From positions 62,001 to 126,000 of the forward strand of contig MKVT01000001.1 in the NCBI GenBank assembly GCA_001898935.1: a DNA stretch of 64,000 bases. Direction: 5' to 3'. Shown here one piece after another: positions 27,567-37,163 of the stretch. Origin of the DNA: Paludibacter sp. 47-17 (GTDB taxonomy: Bacteria > Bacteroidota > Bacteroidia > Bacteroidales > Paludibacteraceae). The notes under the pieces were generated by a model. That model was not told the DNA's origin. It did no database searches and worked only from the letters and a program-made list of their open reading frames with translations. Within the stretch, counting starts at the first letter, position 1. Each line of letters starts with the position of its first letter. Both the position numbers and the translations under genes were made by a program.

Positions 27567-27602
27567 GATTTTTTAGATGATTAGTTACTATATTGGTTAA
27601 CG

Positions 27603-27610
27603 CAAATATA
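27603..27610 (-). promoter_or_regulatory. -7 promoter element upstream of the 433-residue T9SS protein
   Basis: TATATTTG on the minus strand, a perfect TAnnTTTG, 36 bases before the ATG at 27566. A candidate main promoter for the operon running to 11079. Confidence 0.6.
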
Positions 27611-27685
27611 CGACAGTGGATTGCAGCTTGCTATCATCATCCTACCAAATACATCGACTATTGTAACAAGTTGGCGGGAAACCAG

Positions 27686-27716
27686 CAATGATCGGACATA
27701 AGGTGCCTGATCATTG
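27686..27716. repeat. Hairpin overlapping the GH2 stop codon
   Basis: CAATGATC (27686-27693) pairs with GATCATTG (27709-27716). It overlaps the GH2 stop codon at 27711-27713 and lacks a T-run on the minus strand. Possible weak terminator or mRNA end-protecting structure. Confidence 0.4.
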
Positions 27717-30476
27717 TTGTTGTTTCTTAAGATAGCGTTCCAGTTTTTGAAATTCGACAGTTTCTGTGGGTTTAAACCGGTCAGAATTCATGTATTTCAA
27801 TATGCTATAGCGTAGTTGACGTGCTACCGGCCGGTTGGCAATGTCGGAGAGTAAGTCCATCGACGACACGATGATCGTTCCGTTTCCGCAACGGGCTTCA
27901 ATAATAGAACTCAAACGCCGGTTTTTCATGAAATTGTCGACATTTTCAACTATAGGAGTCAGTTCGGGGAGAGAATCGATAACCATCGTACGTGACTTTT
28001 TGCATAAATCCCACCATTGCCAGTTGGTATGCGTGTCGGTTGGAAAATGGGTAAAGGCCGGGTGCGAAGGATCAATCAGCAAGCCCATGGTCCCGGGTTG
28101 ATCGGGGAAATGCACCGGACTCCAGAAAACTTGCACGAATTTACCTTCTACCCCCTGTACCGATTCGGGGGCCGGACTCAACAATACTTTTTTGCCTGCA
28201 ATAAGTGCTTTCCGGGCCTCTTCCCACGATTCGGTAACCACAATGTTGCCCGTCGGCATCGCGACCTGTGCCGGATAAACCCAGATTTCCCAGCGATTCC
28301 GGATTGTACTTCCTTCCAGCTGGACCTCGATATTCAGCTTGCTGGCTTCCGTAATGCCCGAAAGACCGAATTCCAGTTTCCCTGCCGTTGTCAGCTTTCC
28401 ATTTCCGGCTGTGAATGCAGGACTACGGCCCTGTCCGATAACAGCACTTCCTTGCCTGATTTTCCAGATTAAGTGTTGATGGGTTAATGTCGTTGCACCA
28501 TAATTGGCCAGTTCTATGCTGGCACTAAACGTTTCATCGGATGTGTAGGTGGCCTTCTCGTAGCGGATAAGAGGAGTGACGGGAGCGCAAAATTCACGAA
28601 ACTGCTCGGGTAGAATCAACCCTTTGCTTTCCCAGAACGCATCCAGTAACCCGACCAAAGCAGTGCCTTGCCCGGGAAAATCGTGCAGATCGAGTAATTG
28701 AAAGCCGCTGATTCCATTGGTTTTCAATGCCCGTTCGATTTCTTCTTTATAGAGTAAAGCCGCCAGCTTTCCCGATGCCTGTGTGTATTCGCCTGCCCGA
28801 TGACGCAATCCCTTTGTTTCCAGATCGTTGGCTACGGCCTTGAAATTTAAGGGATCGAGAACCCCGGTGTATTTTTTTATTTCTTCCAGATTGGGGTATA
28901 CCGCATACTGACCGATTTCGTGAGTAATCAACGGTACAGGCATCCCTTCGATGGCTACTGAATAGTCTTTGTTGAACGAAGGGGCTTCGGTGTCAAATAC
29001 GCCCTGTCCTCTGACCCAACCTTTATCGGTGTATTGTGTGATAAAGAAGTCGTCGTTGGGTTCGGGCCATTTTCCATGACCTTTTTCGAAGGTGAAGGAA
29101 GTATTGGTATATAAGTGCCGTGGATCCTTCTTCTTTAATTCGTCCACTAAGTTGTTCAGGAACATAAAATCGGGTTGAAGTTCATTGCCCATACTCCACA
29201 AGCAGAAAGACGGATGATGTCCGTATTCGCGTATGATGCGGTCGGCTTCGGCATACAGAAACTGATTGGTAGCGTTGTCCTTATTTACATTGAGCGACCA
29301 GAGCGGAAGTTCAACCTGAAGGTACATCCCTGCTTCGTCGGCCGCTTCGAAGGCTGCCGACGGCGGACACCACGAATGGAACCGGATATGGTTCAATCCC
29401 CATTCCCGTGCCGTGGTGTATAGTTTTTTCCAGGCATCAACCGAAGTGGGCGGATAGCCCGTTAGCGGAAAGATGGCACATTCGAGGGTGCCCCGTAAAA
29501 ATAAAGTACGGCCGTTGATCTGTAACTTTGCGTCGCGGTTGGTGAGTTCCCGCATTCCAAATTTTTTCTGCTGTGCCGACTCGAAATGCTTTCCGGTTAG
29601 CCGGACTGCCAATGTATATAATGCCGGATTGAATTCGTCCCATAAATCGGGCGATTCACCCATTGGATATTGGGTAACTATTTCTGACGTAGTCGTACGT
29701 ATGTCGAAAGGAATGGTGAGTTCGGTTAATTTCCTGTTTTTTGCCGGCTGGGTGGCTGTCATACTGAGTATGCCTTTTTGCCGGTTCCCGGTTGAATTGT
29801 TTATTTTGACTTTCACGAGTACTTGCTTTTTTGCAATATCGGGAAATAAAGTAAACTCATCGATATATACCCTGTCGTGTGCGGTAAGTGATAATTCTCC
29901 TAGTATACCGTTCCATTTAATCTGCGTTTCGTTGGTATAGGCATGGGCCATTTCGTTCACCGATATATCATATTTTTTGCGGTTATCGACACGAATAGTC
30001 AGTCGATGGGTGCCCGGGCTCAGATACCTGGTTAAGTCGTAGTAATGGGGGGTGGATAAGCTTTCCTGCGTCGAGTTTACTTCTTGCCCGTTGATCCAGA
30101 CCCGGGTTTCCCAAATCACACGTTCCAGTTTTAACTGAATATTTTTGTTTTTCCAGTCTGTTGGTATGGTTATCTGCCGTGTATACCAAGCTGCGCCGAT
30201 ATAGCTGTTGCGACGTGTCAGACGGAGTACCTGGGGTTTTTCGAGTTGAGGGAGCAGGGTGTTTGCAAGGCCTGATTGTGCATCGTCGGTTGTACCCGGT
30301 AACCGGATGGACTGGTCGAATCCGGTTGTATGCCACAGATTGGTTATGCCTGAGTCGGCACTGTCGAGACGTACATGCCAGCTGCCGGCCAAGTCGATAC
30401 GATGGGATGTTGCCATGAGCGGTAACGCGACTAATAGAAGTACGGCGGCCGTAATAAGGTGTCCGGGATGTTTCAT
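27711..30476 (-). CDS. GH2-family secreted exo-glycosidase
   Basis: 921 residues, with a signal peptide ending near LMATSH. Domain order: GH2 sugar-binding jelly roll (about 25-205; AAWYTRQITIP, VWETRVWINGQEV-like text), an Ig-like domain (about 215-320), and the TIM barrel (about 325-600). The acid/base Glu is about 432 in WSMGNEL, the nucleophile Glu about 520 in LITHEIGQY. C-terminal beta domains (about 640-921) include a region resembling a catalytically silent glutamine-amidotransferase-like fold. GH2 members include beta-galactosidases, beta-glucuronidases and beta-mannosidases; specificity cannot be told. It lacks a T9SS tail and lipobox, so it is likely periplasmic and finishes fragments imported by the SusC proteins. 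It has its own TAnnTTTG at 30506-30513 and is divergent from the GH3. Confidence 0.9.
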   Translation of the reverse strand: MKHPGHLITAAVLLLVALPLMATSHRIDLAGSWHVRLDSADSGITNLWHTTGFDQSIRLPGTTDDAQSGLANTLLPQLEKPQVLRLTRRNSYIGAAWYTRQITIPTDWKNKNIQLKLERVIWETRVWINGQEVNSTQESLSTPHYYDLTRYLSPGTHRLTIRVDNRKKYDISVNEMAHAYTNETQIKWNGILGELSLTAHDRVYIDEFTLFPDIAKKQVLVKVKINNSTGNRQKGILSMTATQPAKNRKLTELTIPFDIRTTTSEIVTQYPMGESPDLWDEFNPALYTLAVRLTGKHFESAQQKKFGMRELTNRDAKLQINGRTLFLRGTLECAIFPLTGYPPTSVDAWKKLYTTAREWGLNHIRFHSWCPPSAAFEAADEAGMYLQVELPLWSLNVNKDNATNQFLYAEADRIIREYGHHPSFCLWSMGNELQPDFMFLNNLVDELKKKDPRHLYTNTSFTFEKGHGKWPEPNDDFFITQYTDKGWVRGQGVFDTEAPSFNKDYSVAIEGMPVPLITHEIGQYAVYPNLEEIKKYTGVLDPLNFKAVANDLETKGLRHRAGEYTQASGKLAALLYKEEIERALKTNGISGFQLLDLHDFPGQGTALVGLLDAFWESKGLILPEQFREFCAPVTPLIRYEKATYTSDETFSASIELANYGATTLTHQHLIWKIRQGSAVIGQGRSPAFTAGNGKLTTAGKLEFGLSGITEASKLNIEVQLEGSTIRNRWEIWVYPAQVAMPTGNIVVTESWEEARKALIAGKKVLLSPAPESVQGVEGKFVQVFWSPVHFPDQPGTMGLLIDPSHPAFTHFPTDTHTNWQWWDLCKKSRTMVIDSLPELTPIVENVDNFMKNRRLSSIIEARCGNGTIIVSSMDLLSDIANRPVARQLRYSILKYMNSDRFKPTETVEFQKLERYLKKQQQ

Positions 30477-30505
30477 GGTTTTATTGTAAAATAATGTTGT
30501 CGCTG

Positions 30506-30513
30506 CAAATGTA
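30506..30513 (-). promoter_or_regulatory. -7 promoter element for the GH2 gene
   Basis: TACATTTG on the minus strand, a perfect TAnnTTTG, 29 bases before the ATG at 30476. Confidence 0.55.
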
Positions 30514-30648
30514 TTATGTTGTAACTTGTTTAAGAATGGATAAAATTATTATTTACATGGATTAAAACCTCCTGTAAAAAATACTGTCCGGAATAAATTG
30601 CCCCCCTTTTAATTACATTACAGCCGGTGATAAGCTGTTATTTTGCCG

Positions 30649-30656
30649 TATTTTTG
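30649..30656 (+). promoter_or_regulatory. -7 promoter element for the GH3 gene
   Basis: TATTTTTG, a perfect TAnnTTTG, 28 bases before the ATG at 30685. With 30506-30513 it makes the 30477-30684 gap a divergent promoter region. Confidence 0.55.
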
Positions 30657-30684
30657 CAATTCAAATTTGTAATATACATTCACT

Positions 30685-32868
30685 ATGAATCTCACGCGAA
30701 TATTGACGATGCATCTTATTGGTGCACTGTTGTCGGCAGGCGCAATGGCGCAACAACCGGTTTATCTCGATGCTTCCCAGCCCATCGAAAAGAGGGTGGA
30801 GGATGCATTGAGCAGGATGACGTTGGAAGAAAAGGTCAAATTAACTACGGCCCAGTCGAAGTTTTCGTCGCACGGGGTTCCTCGTCTGGGGATTCCGGAG
30901 TTGTGGATGAGCGACGGTCCGCATGGGGTACGTGCCGAAATCGAATGGAACAGCTGGGCTTATGCCGGCTGGACCAACGATTCGTGCACTGCTTTTCCGG
31001 CTCTTACCTGCCTGGCAGCCTCGTTTAATCCTGCTTTGTCGTATGCCTACGGGAAGGCTATTGGTGCCGAAGCCCGCTATCGCCGCAAAGATGTGCTGCT
31101 CGGTCCCGGAGTGAATATCTACCGTACGCCGGTAAATGGGCGAAATTTTGAATACATGGGCGAGGATCCGCTGGTGGTAGCGCGGCTGGTGGTACCGTAT
31201 ATCAAAGGAGTGCAGGAAAACGGAGTGGCGGCCTGCGTAAAGCATTTCGCACTCAATAATCAGGAGGAGTGGCGTGGGCATATCAACGTGCATGTGAGCG
31301 ACAGGGCTTTGTACGAAATCTACCTGCCTGCGTTTAAGGCTGCTGTTGAAGAAGCGAAGGTGTGGTCGGTGATGGGAGCTTATAATCAGTTCAGGGGCGA
31401 GCATTGTTGCCACAACGATTTGCTGCTGAATAAAATCCTGAAACATGACTGGAAATTCGACGGGGTGGTGATTACCGATTGGGGAGGCGCCCACGATACG
31501 CGTCAGGCTGCTCTGAATGGCCTGGATATCGAAATGGGAAGTTATACCAACGGTCTGACGTCGGAAGCGGAATTTGGTTACGACGATTATTTCCTGGCTA
31601 AGCCTTTTTTGAAATTATTGAATGAAGGGGAGTTGCCTGTTTCGGTGATCGACGACAAGGCCCGCCGTATTTTACGTTTAATATTCCGTACGGCCATGAT
31701 GCCCGGACGTCCGTGGGGCCGGTTTGTAAACGAGGAGCACAGCGATGTGGCCCGCCGGGTAGCTGAAGAGGGCATCGTATTGCTGAAGAACGATAATCGC
31801 CTGCTTCCCGTGGTACCGGGACGTTATCGGCGTATTGCGGTAATTGGCGAGAATGCTTCGCGGAGTCTTACCGTTGGCGGTGGTTCGTCGGAGTTGAAAG
31901 TGAAGTATGAGGTGTCGCCGCTGGAAGGTATTCGTGCGATGTACGGCGCTTCCGCTGTGGTCTACAGCAAGGGCTATTCATCGGGTCCTTCGGCCTATGG
32001 CCGGGTGATAGAGCCAGGGGAAGATCAGGCTCTGTTACGGGCCGAAGCGGTGAAAGTTGCTGCCGGAGCCGATATCGTATTCTTTATCGGGGGATTGAAT
32101 AAGAATCATCATCAGGATTGCGAGGGGGGCGACCGGCTGACCTACAACCTGCCGTTCGATCAGGATGTGCTTATTGCGGAGTTGCTGAAGGTAAATAAGA
32201 AGGTGATCGTTGTGCTGGCCAGCGGTAATGCGGTGGCTATGCCCTGGGTCGGCGAGGTGCCGGCTATTGTGCAGAGTTGGTACCTGGGTTCGGAAAGTGG
32301 CAATGCGCTGGCTAATGTGCTTTCGGGTCGGGTGAATCCGTCGGGGAAACTCCCGTTTACCTTTCCGGTAAGGCTGGAAGATAATGCGGCGCATTATTTT
32401 GGAACGCCGTCGTATCCGGGCGATAGTATCGATCAATATTATAAGGAGGATATTTTGGTGGGTTACCGCTAGCACGATACCCGGAAAATTAAGCCTTTGT
32501 TTGCTTTCGGTCACGGACTGTCGTATACCACTTTCCGGTATTCCGACCTGGCATTGGACCGGCAGTCGTATGCTGCCGATGAGGAAATCCTCGTCCGGTT
32601 AAGGCTTACCAATACGGGCGATGCCGATGGCGCAGAAACGGTTCTGGTGTATGCATCGCAACTGAAGGCGCCTGTACTTCGTCCGGCGAAGGAATTGAAG
32701 ACGTTTACAAAAGTAATGTTGAAAGCGGGTGAGTCGCGCTGGGTGGAAGTAAGTATCCCGGCGAAGGAGCTGGCTTATTACGATGAAGCTTCAAAAGGGT
32801 GGAAGCTCGACAAGGGGACGTTTGAAATTCAGGCCGGCGGATTGACTTCGCGCTTCGCGCTACGCTGA
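30685..32868 (+). pseudogene. GH3 beta-glycosidase interrupted by an in-frame amber codon
   Basis: One reading frame of 727 codons carries a complete GH3, but codon 596 (32470-32472) is TAG. Before it: signal peptide, MTLEEKVKL, SDGPHGVR, the KHFALNN motif, nucleophile Asp about 265 in GVVITDWGG, and the alpha/beta sandwich domain, ending EDILVGYR. After it, in the same frame: HDTRKIKPLFAFGHGLSYTTF and a fibronectin-type-III-like C-terminal domain. In intact GH3 proteins the motif is VGYRW or VGYRY followed by D-T, so TGG to TAG is the simplest explanation. The stretch after the stop shows no drift, so the change is recent, a sequencing error, or read through. Catalytic residues precede the stop, but loss of the last 131 residues would probably destabilise the fold. 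An intact version would be a beta-glucosidase or beta-xylosidase. Confidence 0.85.
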
Positions 32869-32946
32869 TTTGTACGGCGCGCTTCGCTGGCGCCTAATGA
32901 TACGGAAATGCGGAGCATTTCCTGATTGAGTTTTGCAATGCAAAAC
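32850..32946. repeat. Cluster of four perfect hairpins after the GH3
   Basis: In under 100 bases there are four perfect stems: GCGC/GCGC (32850-32860), GGCGC/GCGCC (32876-32894), GGAAATGC/GCATTTCC with a 3-base loop (32904-32922), and GTTTTGCA/TGCAAAAC with a 1-base loop (32930-32946). The first overlaps the last GH3 codons. None has a T-run, so this is not a standard terminator. Confidence 0.6.
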
Positions 32947-32973
32947 CGTAGGGTTGGAAAAGCAAATTTTCAC

Positions 32974-32981
32974 TATCTTTG
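32974..32981 (+). promoter_or_regulatory. Promoter of the acyltransferase gene
   Basis: TATCTTTG is a perfect TAnnTTTG, and TTGG (32954-32957) is correctly spaced for a -33 element. The start codon at 32989 is only 8 bases on, so the transcript would be nearly leaderless. Confidence 0.6.
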
Positions 32982-32988
32982 CAATCCT

Positions 32989-34128
32989 ATGGCCGATTAT
33001 TCCCGACTCAACTACTTCAACGGACTGAATGCGCTGCGTTTTTTTGCAGCCTATCTGGTGGTGCTGCATCATGCCGAACAAATCAGGATGAAGTACGGTT
33101 TATTTCATTTGAAAGAGTTGTCGTTGTTTAACAACGGCAGTGTGGCGGTAACCTTCTTTTTTGCGCTCAGCGGTTTTCTGATTTCCTATTTATTGCTGCG
33201 CGAGTCGGAATCCACCGGAACGGTTGCCGTCAGGAAGTTTTATATGCGGCGCATTCTTCGTATCTGGCCTTTGTATTATCTGTTGGTGTTGGTCGGAGCG
33301 CTGCTTCTTCCTGCATTGCTGAGTTATATCCGGCACTCCTACGAAATGCCGTATCGATTTGGCGATGTGATTGCTTATTTTGTTCTTTTCGCCCCTTTTA
33401 TGGTGAATATCCGGTTTGGACACCACCTGCTCGAGCCCTTGTGGTCGATAGGTGTGGAAGAGGTGTTTTATATTTTCTGGGCTCCGCTGTGGAAGTTTTT
33501 CCGGAGAAATATTCGTTGGATAATTGCGGGTATTTTTATTGTGCGCATCCTGCTCATGACAGGGGCTGCCCTGTACGAATGGCCCGATACGGTGGAACAG
33601 CTGATTGCAATGCTGCAGTTTGAAGCCATGGCTATGGGCGGGTTGGCGGCCTATTGGTTGTACCATCGCAAAGCGCCTGTCGAAAACTCCTGGATGTTTT
33701 CCCGGTCCTTTCAATGGGTGGCGCTCACCTATATTGCCGCGCAATTGGGAGCTGTACGCTTTTTGTCGTCGGTATGGATCGGATTTGAGTGGCTCTTTCA
33801 AACTCCGGTGATCTCATCCAGCCTTATGATTATGGCTTTTACCTGGCTCATCGTTAATATGGCCGTTAATAAAAATTCGGTGCTGAAGCTCGATCATCCT
33901 GTTTTCGAATCGCTCGGCGATATTTCATACGGCATTTACATGTATCATATGCTTGTCATCTTTGCCGTCATCCTGTTTTTCCAGAAGTTTCTGGCCGGGC
34001 TGTCGCCGGTGCTTTCAACACTTGTGTTTTATCTGCTGATTACGTCCGGGACCTTGGTAGTCGCATCGCTTTCCAGGCATCTTTTTGAAAACAAATTTCT
34101 ACAACTCAAAACCAGATTCAGGAAATAA
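32989..34128 (+). CDS. Acyltransferase family 3 membrane protein
   Basis: About 379 residues from the ATG at 32989 (MADYSRLNYFNGLNALRFFA). The upstream 21 codons cross the hairpin cluster and the promoter, so they are not coding. It has about ten membrane segments. The family motifs are GLNALRFFAAYLVVLHHAE (catalytic His pair near residue 25), SGFLISYLLLRE, FYMRRILRIWPLYYL and WSIGVEEVFYIFWAP. Family 3 acyltransferases move acetyl or similar groups onto sugars of lipopolysaccharide, capsule or peptidoglycan. The acceptor here is unknown. The next gene is methionine aminopeptidase 38 bases downstream, with no obvious functional link. Confidence 0.9.
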   Translation: MADYSRLNYFNGLNALRFFAAYLVVLHHAEQIRMKYGLFHLKELSLFNNGSVAVTFFFALSGFLISYLLLRESESTGTVAVRKFYMRRILRIWPLYYLLVLVGALLLPALLSYIRHSYEMPYRFGDVIAYFVLFAPFMVNIRFGHHLLEPLWSIGVEEVFYIFWAPLWKFFRRNIRWIIAGIFIVRILLMTGAALYEWPDTVEQLIAMLQFEAMAMGGLAAYWLYHRKAPVENSWMFSRSFQWVALTYIAAQLGAVRFLSSVWIGFEWLFQTPVISSSLMIMAFTWLIVNMAVNKNSVLKLDHPVFESLGDISYGIYMYHMLVIFAVILFFQKFLAGLSPVLSTLVFYLLITSGTLVVASLSRHLFENKFLQLKTRFRK

Positions 34129-34166
34129 GACAATCCGTCGGTTTCATATATAAAACTAAACAGTCG

Positions 34167-34931
34167 ATGTCGATAACGAATAACGAAGAACTTATTGGAA
34201 TGAAGAGGGCTGCCGAAGCTGTTGCCTGCACTTTGCGGGCCATGCAGCGCTATGCTAAGCCAGGGATGACAACCATGCAATTGGACGCTTACGGGGCGAG
34301 CCTGCTTTCCGGATTCGGAGCTAAGTCGGCTCCTTACCTGACCTATGGCTTTCCGGGATATGCGTGCATTAGTGTCAATAATGAATTCTGCCACGGTATA
34401 CCCTCCAACACGACTGTCCTGCAGGATGGCGATCTGGTCAATATTGACGTTTCTGCTGAATTGGATGGTTTTTGGGCTGATAATGGTGCGTCGTTCGTGC
34501 TGGGAAATGATATCCATCAACATCAAAAACTGGTCGATGCTTCAAAAGAAATACTGCGTAAAACCATCAACAGTATAAAAGGTGGGGTGAAAATTGCCGA
34601 TATCGGCAATTTAATGGAAACCGAGGCCAGAAAAAGGGGATATAAAGTAATCAAAAACCTCGGAGGACACGGGATCGGACGCAGTCTGCACGAACAGCCC
34701 GATGAGCTGCTGAATTATAAAAACAAGTATGACCAGCGCCGGTTCAGGAAAAATTCGGTAGTGGCTATTGAAACCTTTATTGCGACGTCGTCTACATTCG
34801 CTACCGAGTTAAAGGATGGATGGACGATGGTGGGTGACAAAGGAGGTTACATGGCTCAACATGAACACACGATTGTGATTACCGACGGAATTCCTCTCAT
34901 TTTAACTGAAATGAACGGTATATGGGATTAA
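34167..34931 (+). CDS. map: Methionine aminopeptidase, type I
   Basis: 254 residues, the usual length of type I MetAP. All five metal ligands are visible: Asp about 94 (NIDVS), Asp about 105 (ADNG), His about 168 (GGHGIG), Glu about 202 (AIETF) and Glu about 233 (QHEHT). The substrate-binding His is in FCHGIPS. It removes the initiator Met from nascent proteins in the cytoplasm. It lacks the SecA-like zinc extension. Housekeeping copies of map in this phylum usually sit in the ribosomal spc region, so this is probably a second copy; I cannot check that from the window. Confidence 0.93.
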   Translation: MSITNNEELIGMKRAAEAVACTLRAMQRYAKPGMTTMQLDAYGASLLSGFGAKSAPYLTYGFPGYACISVNNEFCHGIPSNTTVLQDGDLVNIDVSAELDGFWADNGASFVLGNDIHQHQKLVDASKEILRKTINSIKGGVKIADIGNLMETEARKRGYKVIKNLGGHGIGRSLHEQPDELLNYKNKYDQRRFRKNSVVAIETFIATSSTFATELKDGWTMVGDKGGYMAQHEHTIVITDGIPLILTEMNGIWD

Positions 34932-34956
34932 GGGAAGGATGGATCCGCCGGTTTGT

Positions 34957-35343
34957 TTATGAAATCTGTTCTGTCAGGATGTTGTTTCCTGCTTTATCGT
35001 AATACGTACAAGTCATTTTTTCAAGGCAAACGAACCATCTTTCAATGCCTGTTTCGGCACAATGATGGCAAAAACTAAGGTAGTCGGTTTCACCGTGTTG
35101 GTGACTTTTCAGGTACCGGGCGAATTGCTCCCTGTTACAGGTACCGGCTATTGTCAGCTGCTTATATTGAGGTGATGAGCTTGTTCGATACGCATCGTTC
35201 CCGAAATATTCGGTATGACTGTCGGTCACCCATGTTTCAAATGCTGTTACCCCCATTTGTTTGATTTCCTGAATGTAGTGAGGAAAGTCGGCTCCCGATT
35301 TTACTTTCTCGTGAGCTTTTTCAATTTGATCTACTGTAAACAT
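34957..35343 (-). CDS. DUF1398 family protein
   Basis: 128 residues. MFTVDQIEKAHEKVKSGADF, GVTAFETWVTDSHTEYFG and the central GETDYLSFCHHCAETGIERW match the DUF1398 family (YbcV-like, sometimes called phage envelope protein). The biochemical function is not known. No signal peptide is seen, so it is cytoplasmic. The gene is convergent with map (26-base gap). The family resemblance is from memory and clear. Confidence 0.82.
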   Translation of the reverse strand: MFTVDQIEKAHEKVKSGADFPHYIQEIKQMGVTAFETWVTDSHTEYFGNDAYRTSSSPQYKQLTIAGTCNREQFARYLKSHQHGETDYLSFCHHCAETGIERWFVCLEKMTCTYYDKAGNNILTEQIS

Positions 35344-35404
35344 TTTTTTGTGGTTGAATGGTAATACGATGGATGTATAAGTTGCTTAAGTGCGTTGATT
35401 TGAA

Positions 35405-37033
35405 TCAGTTAATTGTGTTGAGAATCCGGTTTTTAACAAGGTCTTTTGAGCTCGGTCGGGGAGCTGAATAGTCAACGATAGTACCTTTTTTATCAATCAG
35501 AATATAAGTAGGGTATGCGTGCACCCGAAAATAGTTGCTTAAAACATTGGCTTCATCCTCATTCAGGAAATAATTAATTCCGGAGACTTTTTGTTCACTG
35601 ACTAATTGCTTCCAGGTGTTGTGATCGGATTTGACGCAGAAGTTCACAAAAACAACCGCTTCCTGCTCAAGCTCAAGATGAAGTTCTTTGGCAAACGGGA
35701 TTTCTGTTCTACACGGACTGCACCATGTTGCCCAAAAGTCGACATATATTACTTTTCCTTCATGCGCTTTCAGATATTTGTCCAGCAAGTGTTGCGTATA
35801 ACCATCAATTTCAGCAGGGGTGGTATTTGTTTGTTCTGCTTTTGGTGGGTTGGAATCGACCGGACTAATCCCTTGCAGATATTCTGACAGGCGTTTGTTG
35901 GTAAAAAAAGATTCATAAATGCTCCATTCATATTGAGTAGGCGTCAATGAATTTTGATAGTATAACGCCGCAATTTTTTGTGAAAGAATCAGATCCCGGC
36001 CTGTTCCGGCAGGCAGGTTGGAGCTGTTCTGATAGATTTTATGCAGTTGAAATCTTTTTCTGGCTTCGAATTCATCCATCTTCTTTTTTTCGTTGTTATT
36101 GAAGTGTTTCAGTTCGTTTGAAATAAGTGTTGCACTGTCGCGCGCATAGGCTTTGGCTAAGAGTTGCAGTTCCTCGTCAGAAAACAAATCGAGGGTTTTG
36201 TAAAATCCAATGCGTTCACTGGACGCCGCTATTCTGGAATCGTCCATTACAGAGCCAATCATGCTTACATAATCGATATATTCCCTTACACGATACGCTC
36301 CGGATGAGTTGATAGGATAGCGGATGAACAGTTCTTTGTAAAAATCGATCGGCAAAGAGTCTCTGAGTACAGGACTTTTTCCTGAATAATCAAAACGGTA
36401 ATTGATCCACAGTTTGGCGGTTTGGTAGTTGATCGTGTGAGTGAGTATGGTAATGGACGTGTCGCTGAGCGGATGTTTCGCGGTATACGATTTTAAAAAC
36501 GATCGTTTTTGGGCTTCAAGAGTTTTTAGTTGTGCAATGTATTCGGTAACAGGCAGGTTTTGGTTATGGACCGAATTGACACGCTGTATTTCGGCTCCCA
36601 GATCGTTGTTCAATGCGGTTTCAAATTCCAATAGTTCATTTCCTGCCGGATTGTCCGGACTTAAAAACTTAAATTCACTGTCGTTTAAAGTTACATGATA
36701 GGTGCGGTGCGGTTCAATGTATAAATTGAAAATCCGATTCGCGTATTTCAGATGAACACAACCATAAACTTCGTGGGTTAGCTCGAAGGATACGCTGAAC
36801 TGCCCGGTGCTGTCAATTACGAAAACCTCGGTTTCCGGCGTTCTGGTTATGGCGTCGAAATAGGAAATAGTACCTGTTCTATGACTGGAATCATAGTTCA
36901 GGATTTTTCCGTTGATACGGATACTTCCGGAGTCGATCGTTGGGATGTCTTCCAATCCGCAGAAAGCCGAAAGTGTCATTAGTAATGCTGTTACGATAGC
37001 TCCACTACTGATTAATTGATAAACTGTTCTCAT
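35405..37033 (-). CDS. Periplasmic TlpA/ResA-like thiol-disulfide protein with N-terminal DUF4369-like region
   Basis: 542 residues with a hydrophobic signal segment (about 8-24). No true lipobox is seen (LSAFCG is atypical). The N-terminal beta-rich part (about 30-130; INGKILNYDS, DSTGQFSVSFELTHE) resembles the domain that precedes thioredoxin folds in many Bacteroidota proteins. The middle (about 135-390) is helical. The C-terminal thioredoxin fold (about 405-542) contains VIYVDFWATWCSPCRTEIP with the CxxC at about 438/441 and a cis-Pro segment VHAYPTYILID. It likely reduces or isomerises disulfides in the periplasm. It follows a second TlpA-like gene by 130 bases in the same orientation. 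Confidence 0.88.
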   Translation of the reverse strand: MRTVYQLISSGAIVTALLMTLSAFCGLEDIPTIDSGSIRINGKILNYDSSHRTGTISYFDAITRTPETEVFVIDSTGQFSVSFELTHEVYGCVHLKYANRIFNLYIEPHRTYHVTLNDSEFKFLSPDNPAGNELLEFETALNNDLGAEIQRVNSVHNQNLPVTEYIAQLKTLEAQKRSFLKSYTAKHPLSDTSITILTHTINYQTAKLWINYRFDYSGKSPVLRDSLPIDFYKELFIRYPINSSGAYRVREYIDYVSMIGSVMDDSRIAASSERIGFYKTLDLFSDEELQLLAKAYARDSATLISNELKHFNNNEKKKMDEFEARKRFQLHKIYQNSSNLPAGTGRDLILSQKIAALYYQNSLTPTQYEWSIYESFFTNKRLSEYLQGISPVDSNPPKAEQTNTTPAEIDGYTQHLLDKYLKAHEGKVIYVDFWATWCSPCRTEIPFAKELHLELEQEAVVFVNFCVKSDHNTWKQLVSEQKVSGINYFLNEDEANVLSNYFRVHAYPTYILIDKKGTIVDYSAPRPSSKDLVKNRILNTIN

Positions 37034-37163
37034 GGTAAGAGTTTTGTGTGTTTACGCCAGTGACCGATAAGTTCCGGAACCCCGGGTGATATTGTTTGCT
37101 CAAGCTTAAAATACTCAAGCATCGAACCGGTTGTACATTCCTGAAAATGGTGATTGAGTCCAT

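Noticed and set aside
32470-32472. Genome-wide recoding of TAG
   Set aside because: TAG is a rare event inside genes here, and the position fits a single Trp-to-stop change, so recoding is not needed.
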